DNA of 64,000 bases from Elmis aenea (lineage: Eukaryota; Arthropoda; Insecta; Coleoptera; Elmidae), in NCBI GenBank assembly GCA_947652605.1, contig OX393579.1, forward strand, positions 20,853,674-20,917,673, read 5' to 3'. The position numbers were made by a program, and so were the translations under genes. Below, one piece after another: positions 19,624-31,900 of this stretch. Each line of letters starts with the position of its first letter. The stretch's first letter is position 1. The notes beneath the pieces are model-generated. The model was not told where the DNA came from, ran no database searches, and worked only from the letters and a program-made list of their open reading frames with translations.

Positions 19624-21215
19624 ATGTACATGTGTGTCTACCTTTATTGTGCGTATGTAGTTTTAGAAAAGTGAAAACAGCGAAGACTAAATGAGTGTGT
19701 GAGCTATTTGCAGTGTTCAAACTAAAATTATTTAAAAATAATCTTCTCACGGCTGAAGCAAACTCTTCATAATTTCATTTTAATAGTATAGCTTTTCTAA
19801 TGTTGCTTATATGCTAAAATATTCAAGAATGCTAAAAGAAAAGTATAGTTTTATAATTTTAATATATTTAAATACAAATGCCATTAGTAAAGTAAAAACA
19901 GAACTATATCACTAGCAATGGATTTAAAATTATTATTTTAGTTACTTAATGACCTAATTTATCGGTTTTATCCAAAGTCTGAATTTTTGATTTGTGCACT
20001 TCAAAAATGTTTTAATATATTTGGTATTTAGCTTCATGTACCAAGGTAGCTATTTTATACATATTTTGTAAGTGGGCACATTTCTTAAAATAAAAAATAA
20101 TGTAAAATGTAGTAAAACTAAGTGTTAAATGTTTGTTTTTTAAGATGAAATGCCATATAAGTTAGAAGATTTTTATATTAACATTCCTAGCTTTAATCTG
20201 GAATTATATTTCGAGGTTTTTCATCCAAAGACCACTAAACATAGTAAATAAAAAAAAGTACTTTTAATTGCATTTAAAATGAAGTACTGAATGTGTGAAA
20301 GTTAAATTTTAAATCCATTAGCAATTAAGAAATAAATTTGACAAGTGAGTTGATCTTGCTACCCAGTGATCAAATGTTTTTTAATTGTATACCAAAATTC
20401 TAACTGATCTAAAGACATCACTCTTGTCAAAACGTTTTAAAATACGTCTTGTGTTTAAATTTAAGAAGAAACCTGATACAAATGTAAATATTATAAAGAT
20501 TTTTTTATTTTTCCAATCAAATTACCTTATAGAAGAAGGTGATTTAAAATGAGTGTTGTAAATCTAACTACAAGTTGACCAACTTTATTCATGAACTGCT
20601 TTCCCTGCTTCTTAGCACAGCCAGAGCCCCCTAAAGGTTAGGAACATTAAACTAGCTATTCAACACAGTTCAAATGTTTGTAGATTATAGTTTGTTTTAA
20701 ATTTGTTATACCAATTCTCAAAGAGAACATAATCTCCAGTTTTATTCAAATATATCAATTAGCTTTAGTCTGGGAAAAAAAAATAACTATTGTTCAAGTC
20801 GCTTATTACACTTCTTTTGCAGTCAAGTTTACAACACTAAATTTAAAATCACCAGTATAGTCTTATGATAGATTATAATTAAGATTGATATCGTTATGTC
20901 TTAAATATTGGTAGGTTGTTTTCAAGTTACCTTCCATGCTAATTGCATAATTATAACTTTATATTGTATTGTCCTCGTCAGCTTTGCCTGTTAACAGTAA
21001 GTTGTTTGAACGTATAATTTATTGACATATATAGGTCACTTTGTATTTATCCGTATGTTTCGTCAGTTTCACAATCACCTTAGTATGTTTCATGCAAATT
21101 AGGTTAAAGTTGCATTCTGTGTAAATATTGTTACACATTTGTACCGAAAACAGAATAATACTCTCAACAAATAGACCTGCCTTTCTTTTATGTATTATAG
21201 TTTCAGATTAATATA
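19624..21215. other. Rala 3' flank, probable 3' UTR
   Basis: AT-rich with several AATAAA hexamers (for example near 20247 and 20331), any of which could end the Rala transcript. No other feature recognised. Confidence 0.5.
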
Positions 21216-21410
21216 CAGGGCCTATCACAGGGGGGGTTACACGGGACTAATTTCCGGGGCCCGGTGTTGCCAAAGGGGCCCGGATTCGAGCTAATACACA
21301 ATATTTTGTTTACAAATACTATTAAAATTAAATTTAAACCTTTCTAAGAGTAAAGGGGGGCCCGTTGTCTATTGCTTCCCCGGGGCCCGAATTTTCTGTG
21401 AGCGGCCCTG
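21216..21410. mobile_element. Small hAT-type MITE, CAGGGCC ends
   Basis: 195 bp. Starts CAGGGCCTATCACAGG and ends TGTGAGCGGCCCTG; flanks TTAATATA and TTAATACC agree at six of eight positions. GGGGCCCGG blocks lie near both ends. Confidence 0.7.
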
Positions 21411-22237
21411 TTAATACCTTTATTAGAGTGAATTTAAAAAGTTTTTTTTAGAACCAGTGCCGTGAATAGAGGTATGTATAGTATGTCGTTGCATAGGACC
21501 CCGAAGCCCTTGGGGGGCTTAAAAGTTCTGCAGAACTAGGTTTACATATTTAAACTTTAAATTAAAAAAGAAAATAAAAACTTATTGTGATTTTTGCCTT
21601 TGTAAAAACAATATAATTATGATACTGATAAAGGGCCTTTGAAACTACACAAAAACAAAGCTATGCCTCTGTGCTATGCTCATCAAAACGTCAATTAAAA
21701 GCGAATTCGAATAAAAAATGAAAGAGGTTACTTTATTTTGCAGAAATTAAAGTGATATGCTAATTTGAATAAATCGGTATTTTTTTTATTTATGATGATT
21801 TTTGACCATCACTTTCATCAACCATATTAGTCAGCTGCAGTATTAATAATCAAAAAATTACAAAAGATAAAGAGAAGAGAAGTATGAACCTAGACAAATT
21901 AAAAGGAGCAAAAAAAAGCAGATTTGTATTTTTACATAAAAATTATATAATCAAACCAATTTTGTTTATAAAGTTTCGGATTTAAGTGTATGTTTTAAGG
22001 TCAAACATATTATTAATATAAGAAGTACTAGTATTTGATTTATTTTGTAAATTATTGAATAATTCAGATCAGTAAGCTGAGTAAATAAGGATAAACTGTT
22101 AGGGTAATTTCTTTTTGTATGTTCACCTATAGGCCTGCCTGTCTTAAGAGTTTGAGTTATCATTCATTTGTCTACCAATACATATCGCGGCGAAAGAAAA
22201 AAGGAGTCCCAGATTAAGACCATCTGACGCCCTAAGC

Positions 22238-22499
22238 CAGTGGTTTCCAACTTGTGGAGCACGCCCCCCCTAGGGGGGCGCGGGACTTGCAAGGGGGGCG
22301 CGCAGCTGTTACCAAAATATAAATATCTTTTTTGAATACAAACAAAGAAAAGAACTTTATTTATACAGCAAATGGTATATTGTTTTGTAGCCCAGTAAAT
22401 AATTATTTATGAAATTAAATTGTTACGAAAAGTGAGGGGGGCGCAAACATTTTTTTATGAAAAAGGGATGCAAAAGTACAAAAAGGATGGAAACCACTG
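22238..22499. mobile_element. Small hAT-type MITE, CAGTGGTTTCC ends
   Basis: 262 bp. Ends CAGTGGTTTCCAAC and GGAAACCACTG; exact 8-bp duplication CCCTAAGC at 22230-22237 and 22500-22507. The element has runs of G near both ends. Confidence 0.88.
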
Positions 22500-22708
22500 C
22501 CCTAAGCACAAGGCCGGACCGAGCCTCAAATTTTACCCTTTAAACTTTGTCCACCTAAAAAAAAAGACCGCTTTACAATTTGTCGAGCAAAAAAATTATG
22601 TTATGCCCCCTTCCGCCTTAGTGTCCTAACCACGCGCTTATATTGCTTAATAGCGAATCAGCCCTGCCAAAAGCTATCAATTTTTCTAGCAGCGTTGTAA
22701 ATCAGTAG

Positions 22709-23222
22709 TAGGGTGACCAGGTATCCACTTTTCACCCGGAGTCTCTGGATTTTAACTTCGTTTCTCTGGGCTTCGGGCCTTATTATGATTTCTCCGGGTT
22801 TTGTAATAGTACCAAAAATTAACTTAACCGAAAAAAAAACAGTACCCATTCAAAAAGTTGCATAAAAACAACCGTGAGTCAGATATATCAATGAAAACGA
22901 GAAATGCGATCCTATTATCTATCTTTTTTTTTCTAAATGCTATGTCCATGCTTTGCCTGTCTGTATGTTATTATTCTGGGAAGTCGCATATTTTGCCTCG
23001 TTTTTTAAATTTATTTATTGGGTCTTAATATACCCATACAATAAAATGTTGTAATTTGCTTTTTTTTCTTTTTTTATGTTTCAACATCCTATATATCCCA
23101 TTGGGATTTTTTTTTTCTTACGAATTAAAATTCAGAAAAACTACAACCAAAAATTAAGGTGTATTTCCTAATCCCCCTCCACCCTGTCATCATCTCCGGG
23201 TTTACATAATCTGGTCACCCTA
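22709..23222. mobile_element. hAT-type MITE, TAGGGTGACCAG ends
   Basis: 514 bp. Starts TAGGGTGACCAGG and ends TCTGGTCACCCTA; flanks ATCAGTAG and ATCAGGAA share six of eight bases. CTCCGGGTTT occurs inverted near both ends. No coding sequence. Confidence 0.72.
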
Positions 23223-24028
23223 ATCAGGAAAGCCCAGAAAATGTTTCACATAGGGGCTCAAAAAGTCTAGTTAAGCCACTGACTGTTTAGAAAATTGTGA
23301 AATCCATTGCCTTTTTTTCTGACTAGCGTCCAAAATAACTACTGTGGGATCGTCAAGGTAAATACTTGACTCTTTATTTTTTAATTAAGTTCTAGAAATT
23401 TTTCTGAAATTTGAAAATAATGCAGTACCTATACATATTAAAACAATAGTGTGGTAGAATTCAAAACATGTCCCTTTATGAAGTAGGACACCACAAAAAT
23501 CGTAAGTCACCTTAAATTGAAGTTGAGCCCTCAGATAAATTATCTGTGTGTATTTCATTTAAAATATGTGTCATTTATCCACTTTTCCGTTTTCAATGCC
23601 AGGGTTGTGCTGCCAAATCTTAAACAACCGGTGCTAATAATTCATTTACATTATTTTTTAATTCTACGAATGGTGGCTGTACAAACATCAAAATAAAAAT
23701 TATAATTATAAAAAAATTGCTATTCAATGTAAAATATGTATAAATAAAATATATATTTGGTAACTGAATAATAAGGCTTAAAAATTAAAAATAATAAACA
23801 AGTTTGTAAATTACTAATCAATGCAAAGTCCACATGGCTTCTTCATTTGCAGAAACATTTTTCTGGGCTCTTACTTGCAACTTTTGTGTCTGTTGCCAAT
23901 TTATGATTCTTGTTGATCCAAGAAGTCACAAATGGAACAGCATCAAAATCCATCATTGGGTTTCCCAATAAATGAATACTCATAAGTTGGATATATGGTC
24001 TATAGTTAGACTAATTCTTACTTTGAAG

Positions 24029-24175
24029 GGAAAACTATTTAATGACACAATAAGTTACCAGTGTGAAAAAAGATGGATTTTTGGAGGACATTTTTTTTGT
24101 CTTCACTGTATAAAAGGGGAGTGCTATAAAAATTGATATGGTAAAGAGGGGTGCAACTTCAAAAGAGAAACACTG
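24029..24175. mobile_element. Partial hAT-type MITE related to 38114-38302
   Basis: Shares the 3' part of the element at 38114-38302 (AAACTATTTAATGA to GAAACACTG). The 5' end with the CAGTGGTT terminus is absent. Confidence 0.65.
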
Positions 24176-25843
24176 CCTTAAGCTAAAATCTCTTTTTAGT
24201 GTCTGAACCACAAATTGCAGTTGTCTTGCTATTTTCTTAGCATTTATAATTGTATAGGTACCTGAATTTTTTGAATTGTATGTTTGCATCAACAAAATCT
24301 ATTTTATATTTCACTCAATTTCATAAATTTTTTTCACTTTCTAGCCACGGTAAAAGAATTCTATCGAATGGTCAGGCAGAAGGATTGAATATGTCAAAAA
24401 GTTTTATAAAATATTTATAATTAATATCGGTACTGGGCTCCTGATCCAAGTTTACATACAGGGTGAGGCATCACTTATGACACCCCCACTTATTTTGTTA
24501 TTGGAAAGAATGATCAAAAAAAGTTTCAAGTAAAAGTTGTTTGATACAGTATTTCCCAAAATATTGTCGTCACATTTTTGGTTTCTTTTGGCGTTACGGC
24601 ACCATATTTGTTTTTATTAATGGCATCATACATTTTTTTTAATACGGTTTGAAAGACATTTTCTTTCTCTTTTCAACACACTAAAACTTTTACATAACAA
24701 TATTTTTGAGAAAATCGCAAAAGAACAATTTGGTTTTAAAAGTGTACGGTATTAATTATTTTACATTACAGTAGGCTTTGAAAATGATACAAAACGGTAA
24801 AAAATGTATTACAGTAGTTTTGTGTTTACCGTTGTAACCTAATTAACTTTATTATTTAAAAATATTTTTGAATTCAATATTTTTAAATGTTAAAGTATTG
24901 TTGCTCTGACTTTATAAGTAAAAAGCTGATTCTGTCATGTCTTTGAAGCTAATAATTTATTATTATCCTCTTGTGAATATTTTGTTTTAATTTCTTTATT
25001 TTCGCTTTCCATTTCAAAAACGCTATTAGCCTGTACAATTTGAACTGTTTCTGCCCTTTTTATCCACTGTTTTAAACAACTGTTACTTCTTATTAGTTTT
25101 TAATTTTAATTTTGAAAGTTGTTATTTCATTACAACTGATAAATTATTTATTATCGATTGCCATTTTGGGGCCCTCTGCGTCGGGGGCTCGGGTGCATTG
25201 CACCCCCCACTAGACCGACCCTGATAGAAAAGCTAAAGAAGTTTCAGTTTTTGAATTACTACATAAAAGTTAAATATCAGTTGGATATATCTTTGTATGC
25301 AGAACTTTTTTGTCCAACAATGAAAATTTATCCGTAGGAAACTGGTTTATTTAAGCATTAAAACTGTGATATTTTAAAAAGTTTAATAATCTACTAATAT
25401 ACATAATTATCAATTAGTCTTACATCTCTATAATTTACAAAATATACAATCATTTAAGAAAAAGGTGTTAATTTTGAGTTTACTGTTACGAACGATGTTG
25501 GGTACTTTTTTAAAAAGTTGTTAAAATTTGTGCAAAAAACCAATATGATTGTGCCAAACAGTTTTTTTTACAATATTTTCTTCGTTGATGAAATAATACG
25601 ATCGTATGAAGATTTTTCATAAAAACAGATAAACGAAAATCATTTAAATAATTCAAGCATCACTCAAAGGATGTACATATGTACAAATTACATGAATAAG
25701 AGAAACAATTATACCGTCCCAATATTTTTACAGAATGTTGTAAACTATGCACTTGACTCAAATTAAAATTAAAATCATAACAGTAACACTCGAAACGAAA
25801 CCACTCATATATACAAATCACGTCAGCACTGGTAAAAGCATTT
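24176..25843. other. Intergenic DNA between Rala and Wdr24
   Basis: One unpaired mariner-type end (CAGGGTGAGGCATC near 24459) and a GC-rich remnant near 25165-25220 were seen, otherwise nothing recognised. Confidence 0.5.
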
Positions 25844-25849
25844 TTTATT
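25844..25849 (-). terminator. Candidate polyadenylation signal of Wdr24
   Basis: AATAAA on the minus strand, about 80 bases beyond the Wdr24 stop codon. In AT-rich DNA this hexamer is common by chance, so only position favours it. Confidence 0.4.
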
Positions 25850-25928
25850 CGTAGCCGATTTCTAGCATACCCAAATTAATTATTGTCCGACATTAAGAAA
25901 ACCTTTAATTTGATAATTTCTTTATGAA

Positions 25929-28900
25929 CTAGCTATATTCACATATATGTCCGCACCCCGTTGGACAGTTTCGATTGCTACTCATCCATTTTTGTATATG
26001 AGCCAGATGTCCACCGTGTGAACAACCCTGACACCAAGCGTATAAGCCTTTCACAACTTGATGGCAAACACTACATAATGCATATTCTGATGAGTGGCAA
26101 CGATCACAGAGCCAGCCAGCTCGCTGGAGTGCTTTGCTGCATTTGCCACAGTTGGTGTTTATCCTTGTCGATTGTTGATTTAATTGATTTACACTGGGAA
26201 GCCATGCCAACTTGATTACCTGAAATAAACAAGTAAAAAATAAACAAAAAATTGGATGTTGCATGGGTAAATTGAATAGTCTTGGACTGATGTGGCAGCC
26301 ACATGAACATGCTACGTTTTATTCAGCATGATAAATGATAACCACAACCCATACAAATTTAGTTTTTGATTTTTAAATGCAAAAATGTTAGGAAAAACGT
26401 AAAATTTCATGTTTGCTTGTATCCAGTTAGTAAATTATGCCCTTTTTCAGACTAGCTGCAAATTGAGCTTTATTATAAGCAATATTTAGTTTCCTATTTT
26501 ATTATACACTGTTTGATAATGTATTAATAAAAGAAACAACAAAGTGCACTAACTAATAATATAAATCTAACCCGGTACCCTTTGAGCATAAGACAATCAA
26601 AGTGACCAGATGTTCAAAAAAAATAATTGTTATAACCATTTAACAAGTTAATAAAGTGTTATGGGGACACCACTTTCCTAATTTATTTAATTATGTGTAA
26701 TTAAAACATCTTGAATCCATCTTTCTATTCGTTTATTATAACAAAAAACAAAAAAAAAACGCTTTTATAATTTATTTTTGATGTTTAAACTTTTAGTCAA
26801 GAATAATTTTTGTTTATCATTCTAACACATCGATATTGCAAAGATCACGTTAGCTTTAAAGGATTTATTCTTAAAGCCATCGTGCACTTTGGGGGTCGTA
26901 GCTGGGGATCGATGAATTTACTAAAATGATAATCGAATGAACTTGAGGAGCATATTTATTAGTAGAAAGCTGATTGACAATGAACAACCTGACGACTTAC
27001 ATTAATTTAATTGAACATTACTAACCATTACTGCACCAGGGTATCGCGGCCATCTCGCTTGTGAAGCAAACGATGACTGACTTGTTAAAAAAAGATTATT
27101 ACACGATACACGAAATACCCTGGCTTAGCAACAGGAAATGCATGGTACGTAAATGAACTTAACAGAATTCGCTTATTGTGCAATTACAACATACGATGTT
27201 TGAATACTGTTAAGTTTGCAGGCTGAAACATGATACCTTTGAACGGGGTTTAACAAACTTTAATACATCAATTTAAATAATATTAATTAGATAAAATATT
27301 AGCGTAACAATACCAATGCAAGTTTGCTTGATGACATTTTTTTAAACAAGTTTTCGAAATTTGAAAAAAGTTTCCTTACACATTTAAAAAAAAATAATTA
27401 TTCATTTCAGTGAAATTTTTAGTAACTAATTTAGAAGAAACAAAAATAACATGGTGTATGAAATCAAAGTTTTTAAGCAATAGAAAAATTTGAAGTTGAT
27501 AAACTTTTTATTCTAGTTTTAGTCGTCTCAGTTCATAAGTTCTAAATGCAGTTATCAAGTTTGCTGGTCTATGAGACCCTTTTTATTTGGACAATAACCA
27601 TACGTCCCGGTTTGGCTGAGACAGTCCCAGATTTTGAGTTTGTCCCGGTTTCTTAAAAAACAGTTGTTCCGCACTGATTCTGTTGTAAAACTATCCGTGG
27701 GGGCAACAAAAAAAAGGAACTAACAAAATCGTATTACACTATCATTTTGTTGTGAAACGTCTTTAAAACTTTTGAGCTATTTGACAAGCAACAAAAAAAT
27801 TAAATTTAAAGCATCAGCTGGTTTCCATTATTTTTTTTTTAAATTTTTGACTAAATAAATGTTTATATTGGTACTTTTCTATTTCATGAGGGCCAGTAGT
27901 GTCTATTATTGTCTCTGGGTCAAAATACCCGTTGTTTAAAAAAAAAAAAAATAATTTAACCGACCTTTAACCTGAACGTCATTCATTTAGTCAATAAAAA
28001 AGGGTCAGGTTAAAAGTTAAGTTAATTTTTAAATAAGTAATAAAAATGAACGTAACGGAATACAATGAGCAGCTGGTAAGCAAACAGTGACAATAGACAC
28101 TACTGGCTCTCTCACGAAATAGAAAGGTACCTTTACATTTATACAGGTTGTTTCAGACCACCCGTACCAGCACTTTTATTCAAAAATGCGATGTCTGACA
28201 TAGATGGGGAAAAACTTTTATCACAAAAGTGCATATGCAGAATTGATTAAACCAGAAGTGGCCAAATCCGGAAGTACCTTTAAAAACTTAAATGGAACCA
28301 TCGACTTTTACTGCATAATTAGGAAGATATTTGATAAATAAACACTTAGTACCTAAAAGATTTTTTGATAATGTGTATAGTTTGTAATCCATTGGACCTA
28401 AATCATAACAATATTTAAAACCCTATTCGTATGTAACCGAGTTCTGGACACCCTTTTTTTTTCTTTAGTTTTGTATTTATTTGAATGAAATTTTATAATA
28501 TACGTGTAAAAAAAACTCGATTATTTGAACATTATGTACACTATTGTATCACTTCCGGTTTCGCCGGAAATGTCCCTAAGTTAGTTATTTCAAATGGAAC
28601 ACCCTGTATATTTTTACATTTTTGGAAATAGGAAGCAATTTTGAATAGAACTGCACTATTTTGTATAATGTTTATAGCATCAAATAATTTATGGACGAAA
28701 ATATTTTTTTAAAATTAAAATAATTAAATTTTTTTCCCCATCTATGGCAGACGTCGCATTTTTGAATAAAAGTGCTGGTACGAGTGGTCTGAAACACCCT
28801 TATAATAACTTTTTTGTAATTTTGCTCAGTATATGTTCCTTTGCCTAAATTGAACTTTTCAGTGAGTTTTTAAAGCGCATTGTGTCACAAACTAAGAGTT

Positions 28901-31900
28901 GGCAACCCTAGCGGCTGATGTTAAAAAAAAAGGTTGCCATGTCCCGGTTTGACTTTATTAAAATATGGTAGGCCCTTTAATGAACAATTTGCCTAGTTTT
29001 TTACGTTTTCCTCCTTGAGTCGGTGTTTACCCCATTGATATATTCAGTTACAATCAGGGACTGAGAACGGAACGAAAACGAAAACGTTAAAACGAGAGAG
29101 AACGAAAACGAAATTATTATTTTTCGTTCAAGAACGAAAACGAAATAAATATTTTCCAAAACCGGTTTTAACCGGTTTTGTCGTTATTTCAATTTTATTT
29201 GTTAAACACAAACACGAATTTACCTTCTGTGCTGGGGAGACTCCACGAGGCAGTAAAAAATCTCACTTGAAATAAGTGAGCTTCACTTTTTTCCATATAT
29301 TTACATGAATATGTATTAACAACTTTATTGTTTATACTTGCAATTTCGTGTAACACAATTAACGGTACAGATATTCTCTATTTCTAATTTGTTTTTTAGA
29401 TCATCAATATAGAATATACACTTGATTGGGTATATATTATCAATGTGTATGTTTTATTTGCGTTTAGACATAATAATAGTAAAATTTATTCTTACTTCGA
29501 AAAGGACAAATGTAAAGGAAGATTTATTGGAGGATGTGTTGCTAGTAAGATTTAACGGAATGTGAAAATGTATATTGTATGGTATGTACAAACTATAAAG
29601 TTAAAGTATATTTCACGTTAATATAACTTTTTTTTTAATCTTTTTTATTTATAACATTTAGTAAATTATCCACTTGAATTCATTCTTTTGTCTTTTTAAA
29701 TAATTACAGCAGGATCTTATTTAATTCAAATGCATAGATTTTTAGTACTAAAACAAATTTAAAACAGCACGCTATATTTTCATATTTTTAGATAAAGATC
29801 GTGTGTCTAATTTAATCTAATCACGTTGTGTTTTTGCACCTTACGGGTGTTAAACTTAATAAAATGGTTAAAGGTCCACACACACCGGCACGATCTCGAA
29901 GCGGGCGTGGCGCGATCATGATAATTGGTAACTATGTTACTTACTTACGTAACCAGGTTACTAATTATCGTGACAGCGACCGCACCCGCGCCCGCGTCGA
30001 GATCGCGGCGATGTGAGTTGACCTTTAATATTAATGTGTTTAACGATTTGGTTAATTTAATATGGCGATAGTTCGCCAGTCTAAAATATGCTGTCCGTGA
30101 GCATCAAACCCCATCGTCATCGTTTATATTTTAGTTGAGACGCAAATATTGTTATCGTATTTATAGAGGGTTGTGGTGACTAGAAAAAAAATTGATTTTT
30201 TGACGACAAAAAAAATATTGTGAAACCGGTTTTAACCGTTATTATTTCGGTTCACGAAAACGAAAAAAGAATTTTTTCGGTTAGAACGAAAAGAACGAAA
30301 ACGATATATTTCGTTTTCGTTCCGAACAGAAACGAACGGAATTTTTTTCGTTTTTAGTCCCTGGTTACAATAATTAAAGATTATTAAAAAAGCTATGATT
30401 TGACGGTTTTAAAAATATTCAAATTACACAAGCAAGTTGAACAGTTGAAAATATAGAAAGACTTACTTGAGCTGCAATATTCCATAATTGATATCTTCCC
30501 AGTAAGTCTATGTAACCAAGTAACCAATGTTCTTGTGTTGCTTCATCTAATCCATTTAACAACCGCCTTTGTTCTCCAAGCACCAACAACACACAAGCCG
30601 CCGTCTGTACATCGCCCATGGTGACATGAAATTTCAAAGCATCAATTACAATGCTGCTGGGATCCCACAACATTTTCTTGGGAAGATTTGAAACCGTAAG
30701 TAAACCAAAATTATGGTCTTCCGTAGTGAATGGAGCATCTTCGTTAATATCGGGTGAGTTATGATTAGGAAATTGCTCTGGTGGTGGCGATCGATCCTGA
30801 ATTTCATGTCTTATATTAAATGCTTCGTTTGGTAATGTCCAGTCCTGTTGTTCAACAAGCTGTTGAGAGTTTCGAAATCCATTTCTGATATCAGAAACTG
30901 AAAGAAAGATTTAAATATATTTTTGAAACTAAATGGACTGAAAAGAAAATAAGGAATAAAATATTTTTAAAAAATATGCGCAATTGGTTAATGTAATTTT
31001 TGGGAGCACTTCTTGCCTATTTATAGCAAAAAAATGTGCCGTTTTTTACCAAAAAATTTAAATCAGTATACTATGGTAAATTTGAGACTATTCACGAACA
31101 TGTTGTGAAAATCCAGAAGAAAAACCTGTCAAATGTTAAAAATTATGAAAAAATATGAAGTGCTGAATATTATCATATTTAATTAAACAATAAACATTAA
31201 AACTCAGAGAAATATTTATTTGGCTGCTACCCACTGTCGCCTTTAATACAAGTGAGGTCTAGGGCGAGTAATATTTGAAGAACATCTTATTATGAATTCC
31301 ATACAAAAAAAAAAACGCACATCATTGTTAAGATATGTCATGTTCATCTTTGTCTAGTAAGCCATGATTTTATATGAAAGAATTTTTTTTTTGCTTTTTA
31401 AAATTACATACTTTTATATATTTATTGCAAATAATAACGGAGATATGGCTAATTTTGTGAAAATTGTATTATAAAATTTTGCCATGTTTTCATAAATAAG
31501 TGATGTTTGCAATGAATAAACAACTAAACGTCATATACAAGTAATTTTTTATATTTTAAGCAAATCTACACGAATTTTTAATGTGTTAGAAGTGTACAGG
31601 GTGCTCCAAATTCGATGGAATTACTTGGGTATTTCGCTTTATATTCAAGATAGAGAAACGGTTAAATTACCAAAAATGTGCAGTGTTTTAAGACAAACTC
31701 AAAACCGTATTTAAAAATATTCTTTCATTTCCGGTTACTATTTAAAACAAAACGACGATCATATGCAATCATTTGGTCAACAAAAAAAAAAAAAAAAATG
31801 AAGTTCGTTAACATGTAGCTAACAATTTACCAACTGTTTAAAAAACTTTTTTTTTCATAAAATTTGTATGCAGGGTGTCCGTATTCCGTATCCGTATTTC

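Noticed and set aside
25961..26215. 84-codon plus-strand frame
   Set aside because: Antisense shadow of the last Wdr24 exon, which encodes the conserved cysteine-rich end.
29828..30016. 62-codon arginine-rich frame
   Set aside because: Produced by the GC-rich inverted block in the middle of the hAT-type element; not a protein pattern.
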